Origin: Nitrospirota bacterium
GTDB taxonomy: Bacteria > Nitrospirota > 9FT-COMBO-42-15 > HDB-SIOI813
NCBI GenBank assembly: GCA_016214375.1
Contig: JACROQ010000197.1
Coordinates: 1 to 5,757, forward strand
Length of the DNA stretch: 5,757 nucleotides
Direction of reading: 5' to 3'
Made by a program: the position numbers and the translations under genes. Positions 1-5,757 of this stretch are shown piece by piece (within the stretch, counting starts at the first letter, position 1; each line of letters starts with the position of its first letter). Below the pieces are notes generated by a model that had not been told where the DNA came from, ran no database searches, and was given only the letters and a program-made list of their open reading frames with translations.

Positions 1-15
1 CTGTAATCCAAATAA

Positions 16-285
16 TTATTGAACTATCTGCTTGTCCAACTCTTTTTCATACTCTTTAAGGATGACCCCTTCAATCATTTCTCTTGCTTCATTATTCAAT
101 GGGTGAGCAATGTCTCTAAAGGATCCATCTTTTCGCTTCCGGCTTGGCATGGCCACAAACAGTCCACTATTGCCTCTAATAACCTTGACGTCCCTGATGA
201 TGAAAGAATTATCAAATGTAACGGTTACATATGCCTTTAATCTTTCTTCATTTACCGGGAAAACTTTGACCTCTGTAACTTCCAT
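16..285 (-). CDS. spoVG: SpoVG family nucleic-acid-binding regulator
   Basis: An 89-residue protein that matches SpoVG over its whole length, which is usual for the family (about 85-100). The N-terminal beta-sheet part opens MEVTEVKVFPVNEERLKAYV and continues through VTVTFDNSFIIRDVKVI. It is followed by GLFVAMPSRKRKDGSFRDIAHPLN (about 42-64), the family signature, and then a C-terminal helix EAREMIEGVILKEYEKEL. SpoVG was named for a septation/sporulation role in Bacillus. In Borrelia, Staphylococcus and Listeria it is a site-specific DNA- or RNA-binding regulator. Nothing here indicates sporulation, and its targets in this organism are unknown. ATG start with a strong GAGGAGG ribosome site 8 bases upstream, 31 bases after ispE. 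It is the last gene of the visible cluster; only 15 bases follow its TAA, so its downstream neighbour (often prs elsewhere) is not seen. Confidence 0.93.
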   Translation of the reverse strand: MEVTEVKVFPVNEERLKAYVTVTFDNSFIIRDVKVIRGNSGLFVAMPSRKRKDGSFRDIAHPLNNEAREMIEGVILKEYEKELDKQIVQ

Positions 286-293
286 GTTGGCCG

Positions 294-300
294 CCTCCTC
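294..300 (-). promoter_or_regulatory. Shine-Dalgarno site of spoVG
   Basis: GAGGAGG on the minus strand, 8 bases before the spoVG ATG, in the 31-base ispE-spoVG gap. It is the strongest ribosome site in the left half of the window, suggesting spoVG is translated efficiently and independently of ispE. The gap shows no terminator hairpin and is too short for a clear promoter. Confidence 0.8.
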
Positions 301-316
301 TAAGTTTGGTAATTGA

Positions 317-1270
317 TTAGTAAGAATACGGGGAACTCTGGAGAGATCTCACAATCCATGACCTCCATCCATCTTTTTTTACCATTATGTTGGCTCTCTC
401 TGCGCCGCTTCGGTCTCCAAAAATACCAAAAACTGTTGACCCACTGCCTGACATCAGTGAGCACATCGCCCCACAGGCAACCATCTTTTCTTTAATTTCT
501 CTGATGATGGGATATCGTTTGGTCACCACCTCCTCAAGGTCGTTAAAAGGCTTTAACCATATCTGATCTCCTTCAATCCTTAAGCCATTAGGCAGAGAAA
601 TTTTAATATGGCCGTCCCCTTTTGTCAACTCAAATTTTGTCCCTTGAAACGGTCCAATCCAGTCAGGACTCGCCGCATGGAGCCTCTCATTGTCATTGTG
701 ATCACAGGTGACCTGGCTATATGCCCAGGCAGTAGATATTTGGATTCCCGGGTTTATGAGTAAAAACCAGTCATCGGTGTTCCGGGACAGCGATATCAAC
801 TCATCTCCCTTCCCATATCCTATAGCAGCAGGGCTATTTAGAAAGAACGGGATATCACTGCCGAGCTCCCTTCCAATGGCCATAAGTTTATCGTTTGGAT
901 AATCAAGTCCCCACAGGATGTTTAGCCCGAACAGGGTAGCCGCCGCATCGCTGCTGCCGCCACCCAACCCTGCGGCTACGGGTATCGCTTTTTCAAGTCT
1001 AATCTTAGCCCCGCCTTCTATTCCTGAAAATTCTTTAAACCTCAAGGCGGCCTTATAGACCAGATTATCATGGCCGGAAGGTATTTCAGGGTGTGAACAG
1101 ATCAGTTCCAGTCTTTCAGACTTCTCTATAATGATCTCGTCCCACAACTCTACCATCTGCATGATGGTAATAATGTCATGGTATCCGTCAGACCTCTTTC
1201 CTTTAATATGCAAAAGGAGGTTTATTTTGGCGGGTGTCTTTAAAGCTATTCTGGCGGGGAACCCCTTCAC
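317..1270 (-). CDS. ispE: 4-diphosphocytidyl-2-C-methyl-D-erythritol kinase (IspE)
   Basis: A 317-residue GHMP-family kinase that phosphorylates CDP-methylerythritol with ATP in the MEP (non-mevalonate) route to isoprenoid precursors; cytoplasmic. All three family motifs are present: PAKINLLLHI with Lys15 and SDGYH (13-31), the ATP-binding loop PVAAGLGGGSSDAAATL (97-113), and MSGSGSTVFGIF (273-284). Asp139 in GSDIPFFL corresponds to the catalytic aspartate, and Lys15 to the catalytic lysine, of the E. coli enzyme. It is somewhat longer than usual (about 280-300) because of extra residues at about 185-235, before the NDLEEVV segment. The start is GTG, overlapping the pilR stop (GTGA). GAGGA abuts it directly, too close for a normal ribosome site, so translation probably depends on coupling to pilR. 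The next ATG/GTG/TTG in frame falls after Lys15 and would delete the active-site motif, so the GTG is well supported. Confidence 0.96.
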   Translation of the reverse strand: MKGFPARIALKTPAKINLLLHIKGKRSDGYHDIITIMQMVELWDEIIIEKSERLELICSHPEIPSGHDNLVYKAALRFKEFSGIEGGAKIRLEKAIPVAAGLGGGSSDAAATLFGLNILWGLDYPNDKLMAIGRELGSDIPFFLNSPAAIGYGKGDELISLSRNTDDWFLLINPGIQISTAWAYSQVTCDHNDNERLHAASPDWIGPFQGTKFELTKGDGHIKISLPNGLRIEGDQIWLKPFNDLEEVVTKRYPIIREIKEKMVACGAMCSLMSGSGSTVFGIFGDRSGAERANIMVKKDGWRSWIVRSLQSSPYSY

Positions 1271-2655
1271 TCCTCGTCTCTCGAAATATTATATTTGGCA
1301 AGCCGATATCGAAAAGACCTGAAGTCAAGGCTGAGAAGCTCTGCGGCATCCTTTTTAACCCATCGGGTCCTGTCCAGAGCTTTTAATAAGAGGTCCTTTT
1401 CTATATCCTGAAGCAGTCCTTCGAGATCCATCCCCTCAGAGGGGATATCCATAGAGAAGTCCTTTTTGTGCGGTACTCCTCTTTGAAGGCCTTCCTCAAT
1501 ATGCTTCAGTTCTATTACAGGGCCACTTCCCAGTGTTATGGCACGCTCTATGACATTCTCTAATTCCCGGACATTTCCATTCCACAAGTGAGCCGTCAGT
1601 CTCTGCATGGCTTCAGGAGATACCCCTTTTACCTCATGCCCCAGGATACGGCAATATTTGGATACAAAGTGTTCTACCAGAAGGGGTATATCCTCTTTCC
1701 TCTCCCGAAGCGGGGGCACTTCAATCGGGATAACGTCAAGTCTGTAGAACAGATCTTCCCTGAAACTTCCTTCTGCCACTGCCTTTTTAAGATCCTTATT
1801 GGTAGCCACAACAATTCTAACATCAATTTTTATATCCTGATTGCCTCCAACCCTTTTAACAGTCTTATCCTCCAGGACACGTAATAATTTTACCTGAAAG
1901 TTCTGTGGAATATCCCCTATCTCATCAAGAAAGATCGTTCCACCGTTCGCCGTCTCAAAGAGACCATCCCTTGCTGAAATGGCGCCGGTAAATGCCCCCT
2001 TGATATGCCCGAAAAGTTCACTCTCAAAAAGCCCTTCGGGAATCGCACTGCAGTTTATGGCTACAAAGGGGCGGTCTTTTCTGTAGCTATAATTATGTAT
2101 CGCCCTGGCTACCAGTTCTTTCCCTGTCCAGGATTCCCCGGTTATTAAGACATCGCTGGGACTATCCGCAATCTTGACCATGATCTCAATAATGCGCACA
2201 ATGGCAGGACTTTTCCCAATAATACCGCCTATCAATCCGGAAGCGGTCCATTCCTGGATCTTTCTTTTAAGAAGGAGATTCTCTTCCCGAAGCCTTCGCT
2301 TCTCTAAGGCATTTCTTACAATAAGCTTTATCTCTTCAACCTTAAACGGCTTGGTAATATAATCATAGGCCCCTTGTTTCATCGCCTCTACAGCCGTCTC
2401 TGTTGATGCATAGGCTGTCAGGATGATTACGACCGTCTCAGGAGAGCACTCCTTTACGGTCTTCAGGACATCCACCCCCGTAATATGGGGCATTCTTACA
2501 TCTGTAATCACAATGTCATAGGCCTTCTGTGCGATGTACTCAAGGGCCTCTTTGCCGCTTCCTGCTGAGGTTACATCATACCCCTCTTTCTGAAGCATGA
2601 TGGTCAGGAACTCCCGCATTCCTCTTTCATCATCAACAACTAATACCTTTCCCAC
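1267..2655 (-). CDS. pilR: PilR-type sigma-54-dependent response regulator
   Basis: A 462-residue NtrC-family activator. The receiver domain (about 3-116) has acidic residues Asp8/Asp9, phospho-acceptor Asp52 (TDVRMP), Thr80 (ILTAY) and Lys102 (TKPF). The sigma-54 AAA+ domain (about 143-370) has a GAFTGA loop (220-225), Walker B IFLDEIG (241-247) and FREDLFYRL with Arg299 and Arg305. The C-terminus (about 415-458) is a Fis-type helix-turn-helix ending DFRSFRYRLAKY, characteristic of PilR. Known PilR, once phosphorylated by PilS, activates pilA from a -24/-12 promoter. Two conserved spots deviate: the P-loop reads GESWTGKE (173-180), with Trp176 where glycine is the rule, and the usual WPGNVREL reads WNGNVREL (Asn359). 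ATP hydrolysis may therefore be impaired. The start is GTG with GGGGG 6 bases upstream; an in-frame TGA lies just upstream, so no earlier start is available. The stop overlaps ispE by 4 bases. Confidence 0.94.
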   Translation of the reverse strand: MGKVLVVDDERGMREFLTIMLQKEGYDVTSAGSGKEALEYIAQKAYDIVITDVRMPHITGVDVLKTVKECSPETVVIILTAYASTETAVEAMKQGAYDYITKPFKVEEIKLIVRNALEKRRLREENLLLKRKIQEWTASGLIGGIIGKSPAIVRIIEIMVKIADSPSDVLITGESWTGKELVARAIHNYSYRKDRPFVAINCSAIPEGLFESELFGHIKGAFTGAISARDGLFETANGGTIFLDEIGDIPQNFQVKLLRVLEDKTVKRVGGNQDIKIDVRIVVATNKDLKKAVAEGSFREDLFYRLDVIPIEVPPLRERKEDIPLLVEHFVSKYCRILGHEVKGVSPEAMQRLTAHLWNGNVRELENVIERAITLGSGPVIELKHIEEGLQRGVPHKKDFSMDIPSEGMDLEGLLQDIEKDLLLKALDRTRWVKKDAAELLSLDFRSFRYRLAKYNISRDEE

Positions 2656-2659
2656 GTAA

Positions 2660-2666
2660 CACCCCC
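2660..2666 (-). promoter_or_regulatory. Probable Shine-Dalgarno site of pilR
   Basis: GGGGGTG on the minus strand in the 29-base gap between pilS and pilR, just ahead of the GTG start. It is a moderate match to the ribosome-binding consensus. It supports the GTG because no ATG in this gap is in frame with the receiver domain. Confidence 0.5.
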
Positions 2667-2684
2667 GTAACGATCATCTCTATT

Positions 2685-4328
2685 TTACTCTGCCGGAATA
2701 TAAAGTGTAAACTGGGTCCCTTTGCCGGGCTTGCTCTTCACATATATCCTGCCATTATGTCCTTCAATAATCCTATGAACAATGGCCAACCCTAATCCTG
2801 AACCGCCTTCTTTAGTGGTATAAAATGGAAGAAATATTTTATCAATAATCTCTTCATTTATTCCCTCCCCGCTGTCCCGGAAGATGATCTCCGCCCCTTC
2901 TATCTTATTGGATATCCCTTCAAACCTTTTCATCCCGCTTCGCCTTGAAGAGACTGTCAATACCCCTCCGTTGGACATAGATTGTATGGCATTCAGAGAA
3001 AGATTCCAGAAGACCTGTGACATCTGGTGAGGATCAACAGGGAGGACTAACTGCTCTTCTTTAAACTCTGTCTGAATAGAAATATTAGAGCTCCTGAAGT
3101 TATCACTATTTTTCAACAGATCTATGGTATCTAATAAAAGGTCATTAATATTCATAAGCCTTTTCTGCAGAGGAGTCGGTTTAGCATATATTAAAAACTC
3201 TGTTATTGTGGTATTCAGCCTGTCCATCTCGCGAAGGGCAATCTCCATCAGACGCGCATGATCCTCCTTCAGGGATAACTCTTGCTTTAAGATCTGCATT
3301 GAACCACTGAGTGATGCAAGGGGATTCCTTATCTCATGGGCCATTCCGGCAGCGAGCTCTCCTATCATCGCCATCTTCTCCCTCTTTTTTACCTCCATTT
3401 CCATCTCTTTTATCTTGGTGAGGTCCTGAAAGATACCAATGATCCCTTTGCTATGTCCACTTTCATCTTTCAGATGAGATACATTAAGCCCAAGGGTTAT
3501 CTGGACACCATCCTTTCGGGGCACCTCACTCTCGAATCGATAAATGGGGAGTATACTCTCTACATTATTGAGAATGTCTTCTAATTTATTTGCCGGTAAT
3601 ACCTCCAGGTATGGCCTTCCCCGTACCTCCTCCCATTTGTAACCGGTAATCTCTTCAGCCGCCCGATTGAAAGAGGTAATCCTGCCCTGCTCATCGGTTA
3701 TCAACAGGCCTGTACTCATACATTGGGCAACATTTGCGTTAAAGGCCTGAAGTTCTACAAGGTCACTATCCTTTGCCCGCAGTTCTTCTCTCATGCGTCT
3801 CAGGGTCTCTACACCACTACTGCTTAGATAGGCTACAGCAAAGAAGGCCACGATGTGAAGGGTCAATACATAAAGGAAGGTCTTGCCCGGCAGAGTCGTC
3901 TCGGACAAAAAAGATAGTGAATTATAGTACTGGAGATCTGCAATAGTTCCATAAAAAATACTTGCCGCTGATGCCGCTGCGAGGGCCCCGGAACGATAGA
4001 GCATAATCGCCGCCGGTATAATGGAAAAGAGATAGAGGAATACAAATGGGCTCTCTATCCCTTCAGTCACCGATACAAGGACTGTTATAAGGATGATGTC
4101 CCCAACTATCTGTAAATAGGTCGATGTTTTAAGGCTTACACGTTTGAAAAGGATTGCATATATCAGTGTAAAGAGATAGGTAGCAGCAATCAGGAAATAA
4201 AAGGTGGGTACTACGAAGGGGCCTTCTTTGTGCCTTATCCCCAAAAACAAAAAAGATCCCAGAAAAAGGGTGACAACCGTCACCCGGGTGACCATGAGCC
4301 ATCTGAGTTTATTGTTTAGTTCTTCCAA
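2685..4328 (-). CDS. pilS: PilS-type membrane sensor histidine kinase
   Basis: A 547-residue sensor kinase. The N-terminus has six hydrophobic segments, at about residues 11-30, 38-61, 71-87, 94-111, 114-132 and 148-169, as in PilS of Gram-negative bacteria. A charged linker (about 174-195) leads to a PAS domain (about 196-300; GLLITDEQGRITSFNRAAEEITGY). The HisKA domain (about 316-386) carries the H-box MAHEIRNPLASL with the expected phospho-acceptor His331. The HATPase domain (about 432-546) has an N-box WNLSLNAIQSM (Asn442/Asn446), G1 DSGEGI (485-490), F-box FLPFYTTK and G2 GGSGLGLAI, all intact. Known PilS senses pilin in the inner membrane and phosphorylates PilR; the adjacent pilR supports that pairing. 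The annotated start is TTG, 18 bases after pilC, with only a weak ribosome site. No ATG or GTG lies upstream in frame after the pilC stop. The next candidate is the ATG of Met12 (4295), but starting there would lose the EELNNKLRWL lead-in typical of PilS. Confidence 0.92.
   Translation of the reverse strand: MEELNNKLRWLMVTRVTVVTLFLGSFLFLGIRHKEGPFVVPTFYFLIAATYLFTLIYAILFKRVSLKTSTYLQIVGDIILITVLVSVTEGIESPFVFLYLFSIIPAAIMLYRSGALAAASAASIFYGTIADLQYYNSLSFLSETTLPGKTFLYVLTLHIVAFFAVAYLSSSGVETLRRMREELRAKDSDLVELQAFNANVAQCMSTGLLITDEQGRITSFNRAAEEITGYKWEEVRGRPYLEVLPANKLEDILNNVESILPIYRFESEVPRKDGVQITLGLNVSHLKDESGHSKGIIGIFQDLTKIKEMEMEVKKREKMAMIGELAAGMAHEIRNPLASLSGSMQILKQELSLKEDHARLMEIALREMDRLNTTITEFLIYAKPTPLQKRLMNINDLLLDTIDLLKNSDNFRSSNISIQTEFKEEQLVLPVDPHQMSQVFWNLSLNAIQSMSNGGVLTVSSRRSGMKRFEGISNKIEGAEIIFRDSGEGINEEIIDKIFLPFYTTKEGGSGLGLAIVHRIIEGHNGRIYVKSKPGKGTQFTLYIPAE
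4268..4292. repeat. Palindrome/triple GGGTGAC repeat inside the 5' end of pilS
   Basis: Three copies of the 7-mer GGGTGAC occur within 25 bases: direct at 4268-4274, inverted at 4279-4285 (GTCACCC), direct at 4286-4292. The last two form a perfect 14-base palindrome, GTCACCCGGGTGAC. The first two form a 7-pair stem around a 4-base loop. In pilS mRNA the element begins 36 bases after the first base of the TTG start codon, and the two pairings are mutually exclusive. The stretch encodes VTRVTVVT of the first membrane segment, so repeated Val/Thr codons could produce it by chance. The structure is directly visible; any function is inferred. Confidence 0.5.
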
Positions 4329-4346
4329 CGGATATTGCCCGTACGC

Positions 4347-5552
4347 CTACCCAATTGTACCTGCAAGCTTGAATATAGGAAGGTACATAGCGACGACTAT
4401 AAACCCAATTACGATCCCGAGAAATATCATTAGCATGGGTTCAAGCAGTGATGTAAGGGTTGAAACTGTAGAATCGACCTCTTCATCATAAAAATCCGCA
4501 ATCTTAGATAACATGGCATCCAGGGCACCGGTAGTCTCGCCCACGGCGATCATCTGGACAACCATCGGGGGGAAAACCTGGGTCTGCTCCAGGGGCTCAG
4601 CTAAGGTTTTTCCTTCACTGATGCTCTGCCGGGTAGCAACGAGCGCCTCTTCTACAACCTTATTACCTGCTGTCTTAGCCACAATGTCCAGGCCATCAAG
4701 GATGGGCACCCCACTGCTTATAAGTGTCCCCAATGTCCGGGTAAACTTTGCTACGGCAATCTTTCTGACAAGCAAACCAAAAATTGGGAGACGCAGGGCC
4801 AATCTGTCTACTGTCCTCCTCCCACTTGGGGTCTTGTAATAACGGTTAAGTCCAAATATTATCAAACCAACGGCACCGATAATAATCAGTATATTGTGTT
4901 GCATAAAATCACTTGCCCCTATAACCATCCTTGTTGGCGCCGGAAGTACTCCACCAAAGTCGGTAAACATTTTTGCAAAGATAGGAATAACCCATACTAA
5001 CAACACCACGATAACTACCACTGCAACGGCTACAATGGTAGACGGGTATGCCATTGCAGACTTTATTTGCCGTTTAAGCTTTATGCTTTTCTCTATATAT
5101 TTTGAGAGCCTGTTTAAAATAGTATCCAGTATCCCTCCTAACTCACCTGCGGCAACCATATTAACGTATAAGTCGTTAAATATCTTTGGATGCTTTCTAA
5201 GGGCATCTGCATAGGTAGAACCGGCCTCAACATCTTGCCTTATATCATTAATTGATGATGCAAATGTCTTGTTTTCCGTCTGTTTGGCCAATATGTCCAG
5301 ACATTGGATAAGCGGCAGACCTGCATCAATCATCGTTGCAAACTGCCGGGTGAAAACCACAATATCTTTATCCTTTACGCTCGCCTTAAAGGGTAGATTA
5401 ATATTGAGTTTCTTGGTCCTTGTTGAAACAGATGTCACTAAAATGTTCTGTTTTCGCAAAGTGGAAATGGCTTCATCTTTACTCTTAGCTGTCATCTCAC
5501 CTTTTTGTCTTTTTCCGTCCCGAGTCCGGCCTGTCCATACGTATGTTTCCAT
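4347..5552 (-). CDS. pilC: Type IV pilus inner-membrane platform protein PilC
   Basis: A 401-residue protein of usual family length (about 400). PilC/GspF proteins form the inner-membrane platform on which the PilB and PilT motors act. Two copies of the T2SSF domain are visible, at about residues 68-191 and 270-392. Their matching openings are FTRQFATMIDAGLPLIQCLD (69-86) and FTRTLGTLISSGVPILDGLD (270-289). The matching later motifs are MVAAGELGGILD (132-143) and MIAVGETTGALD (334-345). Hydrophobic segments lie at about 172-192, 219-237 and 371-393, as in the family. The N-terminus (YVWTGRTRDGKRQKGEM) is the typical short PilC/GspF opening. The start is ATG with a strong GGAGGGG ribosome site 7 bases upstream, overlapping the pilT stop by one base. 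The TAG stop is followed 18 bases later by pilS in the same reading frame. Position directly after pilT supports a type IV pilus rather than a type II secretion role. Confidence 0.96.
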   Translation of the reverse strand: METYVWTGRTRDGKRQKGEMTAKSKDEAISTLRKQNILVTSVSTRTKKLNINLPFKASVKDKDIVVFTRQFATMIDAGLPLIQCLDILAKQTENKTFASSINDIRQDVEAGSTYADALRKHPKIFNDLYVNMVAAGELGGILDTILNRLSKYIEKSIKLKRQIKSAMAYPSTIVAVAVVVIVVLLVWVIPIFAKMFTDFGGVLPAPTRMVIGASDFMQHNILIIIGAVGLIIFGLNRYYKTPSGRRTVDRLALRLPIFGLLVRKIAVAKFTRTLGTLISSGVPILDGLDIVAKTAGNKVVEEALVATRQSISEGKTLAEPLEQTQVFPPMVVQMIAVGETTGALDAMLSKIADFYDEEVDSTVSTLTSLLEPMLMIFLGIVIGFIVVAMYLPIFKLAGTIG

Positions 5553-5757
5553 TATTTAACCCCTCCGCTTACCATACCCCCTCTATTGATCATAGCTATC
5601 AATTCATCCGGGACAGTGGACCGTCCTATCGCCTCATCTTTTGTGATTAAACCGCGGGTGAAAAGATCATAGAGCGACTGGTTCATTGTCTGCATACCCA
5701 ACTTACTCTGCCCTGTCTGCATGATAGAATATATTTGGTGAATCTTATCCTCTCTGA
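5552..5757 (-). CDS. pilT: Type IV pilus retraction ATPase PilT, C-terminal end (partial)
   Basis: The last 67 codons of a gene that enters from the right edge of the window; the first complete codon is at 5755. The visible part reads KIHQIYSIMQTGQ, then GMQTMNQSL, then YDLFTRGLITKDEA. This matches the C-terminal region of PilT-type ATPases (family consensus: H-x-I-x-x-x-x-x-TG, then GMQTMNQSL, then a G-x-I-xx-x-EA helix). PilT is a hexameric cytoplasmic AAA-like motor that depolymerises type IV pili and so drives twitching motility. Walker A, Walker B and the AIRNLIRE-type motif lie upstream, outside the window, so catalytic competence cannot be judged. The TAA stop shares its last A with the ATG of pilC (TAATG), which implies translational coupling. 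GMQTMNQSL favours PilT over the assembly ATPase PilB; a PilU-like paralogue cannot be excluded from this fragment. Confidence 0.9.
   Translation of the reverse strand, partial: REDKIHQIYSIMQTGQSKLGMQTMNQSLYDLFTRGLITKDEAIGRSTVPDELIAMINRGGMVSGGVK
5560..5566 (-). promoter_or_regulatory. Shine-Dalgarno site of pilC
   Basis: GGAGGGG on the minus strand, 7 bases before the pilC ATG and inside the last codons of pilT. It is a near-ideal ribosome site and fixes the pilC start at 5552. Confidence 0.8.

Noticed and set aside
1..15. Bases after the spoVG stop, read on the minus strand as TTATTTGGATTACAG, as a possible start of a tRNA or terminator.
   Set aside because: Only 15 bases are available; there is no stem, no T-run after a hairpin, and no recognisable tRNA sequence.
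286..316. The ispE-spoVG gap as a site for a terminator or a separate spoVG promoter.
   Set aside because: It contains only the ribosome site and no inverted repeat or -35/-10 pair; a promoter inside ispE remains possible but is not visible.
1342..1365. RTRWVKKDAAELL in the PilR helix-turn-helix, lacking the more common GNKTxAA pattern.
   Set aside because: The VKK-x-AA-x-LL-x-x-x-FRSFRYRL style is, to my recollection, a normal PilR variant, so I do not count it as a defect.
1430..1446. Perfect 7-pair hairpin ATCCCCT-CAG-AGGGGAT inside pilR, in the linker before the helix-turn-helix.
   Set aside because: A stem of this size with a short loop is expected about once by chance in a window this long. 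It lies within coding sequence and has no T-run that would make it a terminator.
4513..4530. TGGCATCCAGGGCACC as a possible sigma-54 (-24/-12) promoter.
   Set aside because: The GG to GC spacing is 8 rather than 10 bases, the site lies inside pilC on the antisense strand, and no gene begins downstream of it.
19..5559. Plus-strand open frames of about 60-108 codons spread across the window.
   Set aside because: Each lies antisense to a well-supported minus-strand gene, has no family resemblance that I can see, and fits the chance frames expected opposite coding DNA.

Overview
The window holds one tightly packed, co-directional block of six genes, all on the minus strand. In transcription order (right to left) they are: the 3' end of pilT (type IV pilus retraction ATPase), pilC (inner-membrane platform), pilS (membrane sensor histidine kinase), pilR (sigma-54-dependent response regulator), ispE (MEP-pathway isoprenoid kinase) and spoVG (small nucleic-acid-binding regulator). 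Junctions from pilT onward are a 1-base overlap, 18 bases, 29 bases, a 4-base overlap (GTGA) and 31 bases. No gene-free stretch exceeds 31 bases. I see no tRNA, rRNA, mobile element, CRISPR array, terminator or clear promoter, so this looks like the interior of a longer transcription unit that starts beyond base 5757.

How the genes work together: PilT and PilC are parts of the type IV pilus machine (retraction motor and membrane platform). PilS and PilR are the two-component pair that usually controls transcription of the major pilin gene pilA from a sigma-54 promoter; pilA is not in this window. The last two genes are housekeeping or regulatory. IspE makes an intermediate of isoprenoid synthesis, and SpoVG is a small site-specific DNA/RNA-binding protein. 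The ispE-spoVG pair recalls the ispE/spoVG/prs neighbourhood known from Firmicutes and some other phyla. The pilT-pilC-pilS-pilR run recalls Geobacter-like Desulfobacterota and related Gram-negative lineages.

Organism: most likely a Gram-negative bacterium with moderate GC, of a Desulfobacterota- or Nitrospirota-like lineage. This is inferred from gene order and protein style only and is tentative.

The families are all well known, and I do not see a new system. The points most worth a second look are: (1) PilR has tryptophan in the P-loop where sigma-54 activators almost always have glycine (GESWTGKE), plus an unusual residue in the downstream W-x-GNVREL motif; (2) three consecutive genes, pilS, pilR and ispE, start with TTG or GTG; (3) a compact triple GGGTGAC repeat/palindrome lies just inside the 5' end of pilS; (4) an isoprenoid gene is translationally coupled to a pilus regulator.
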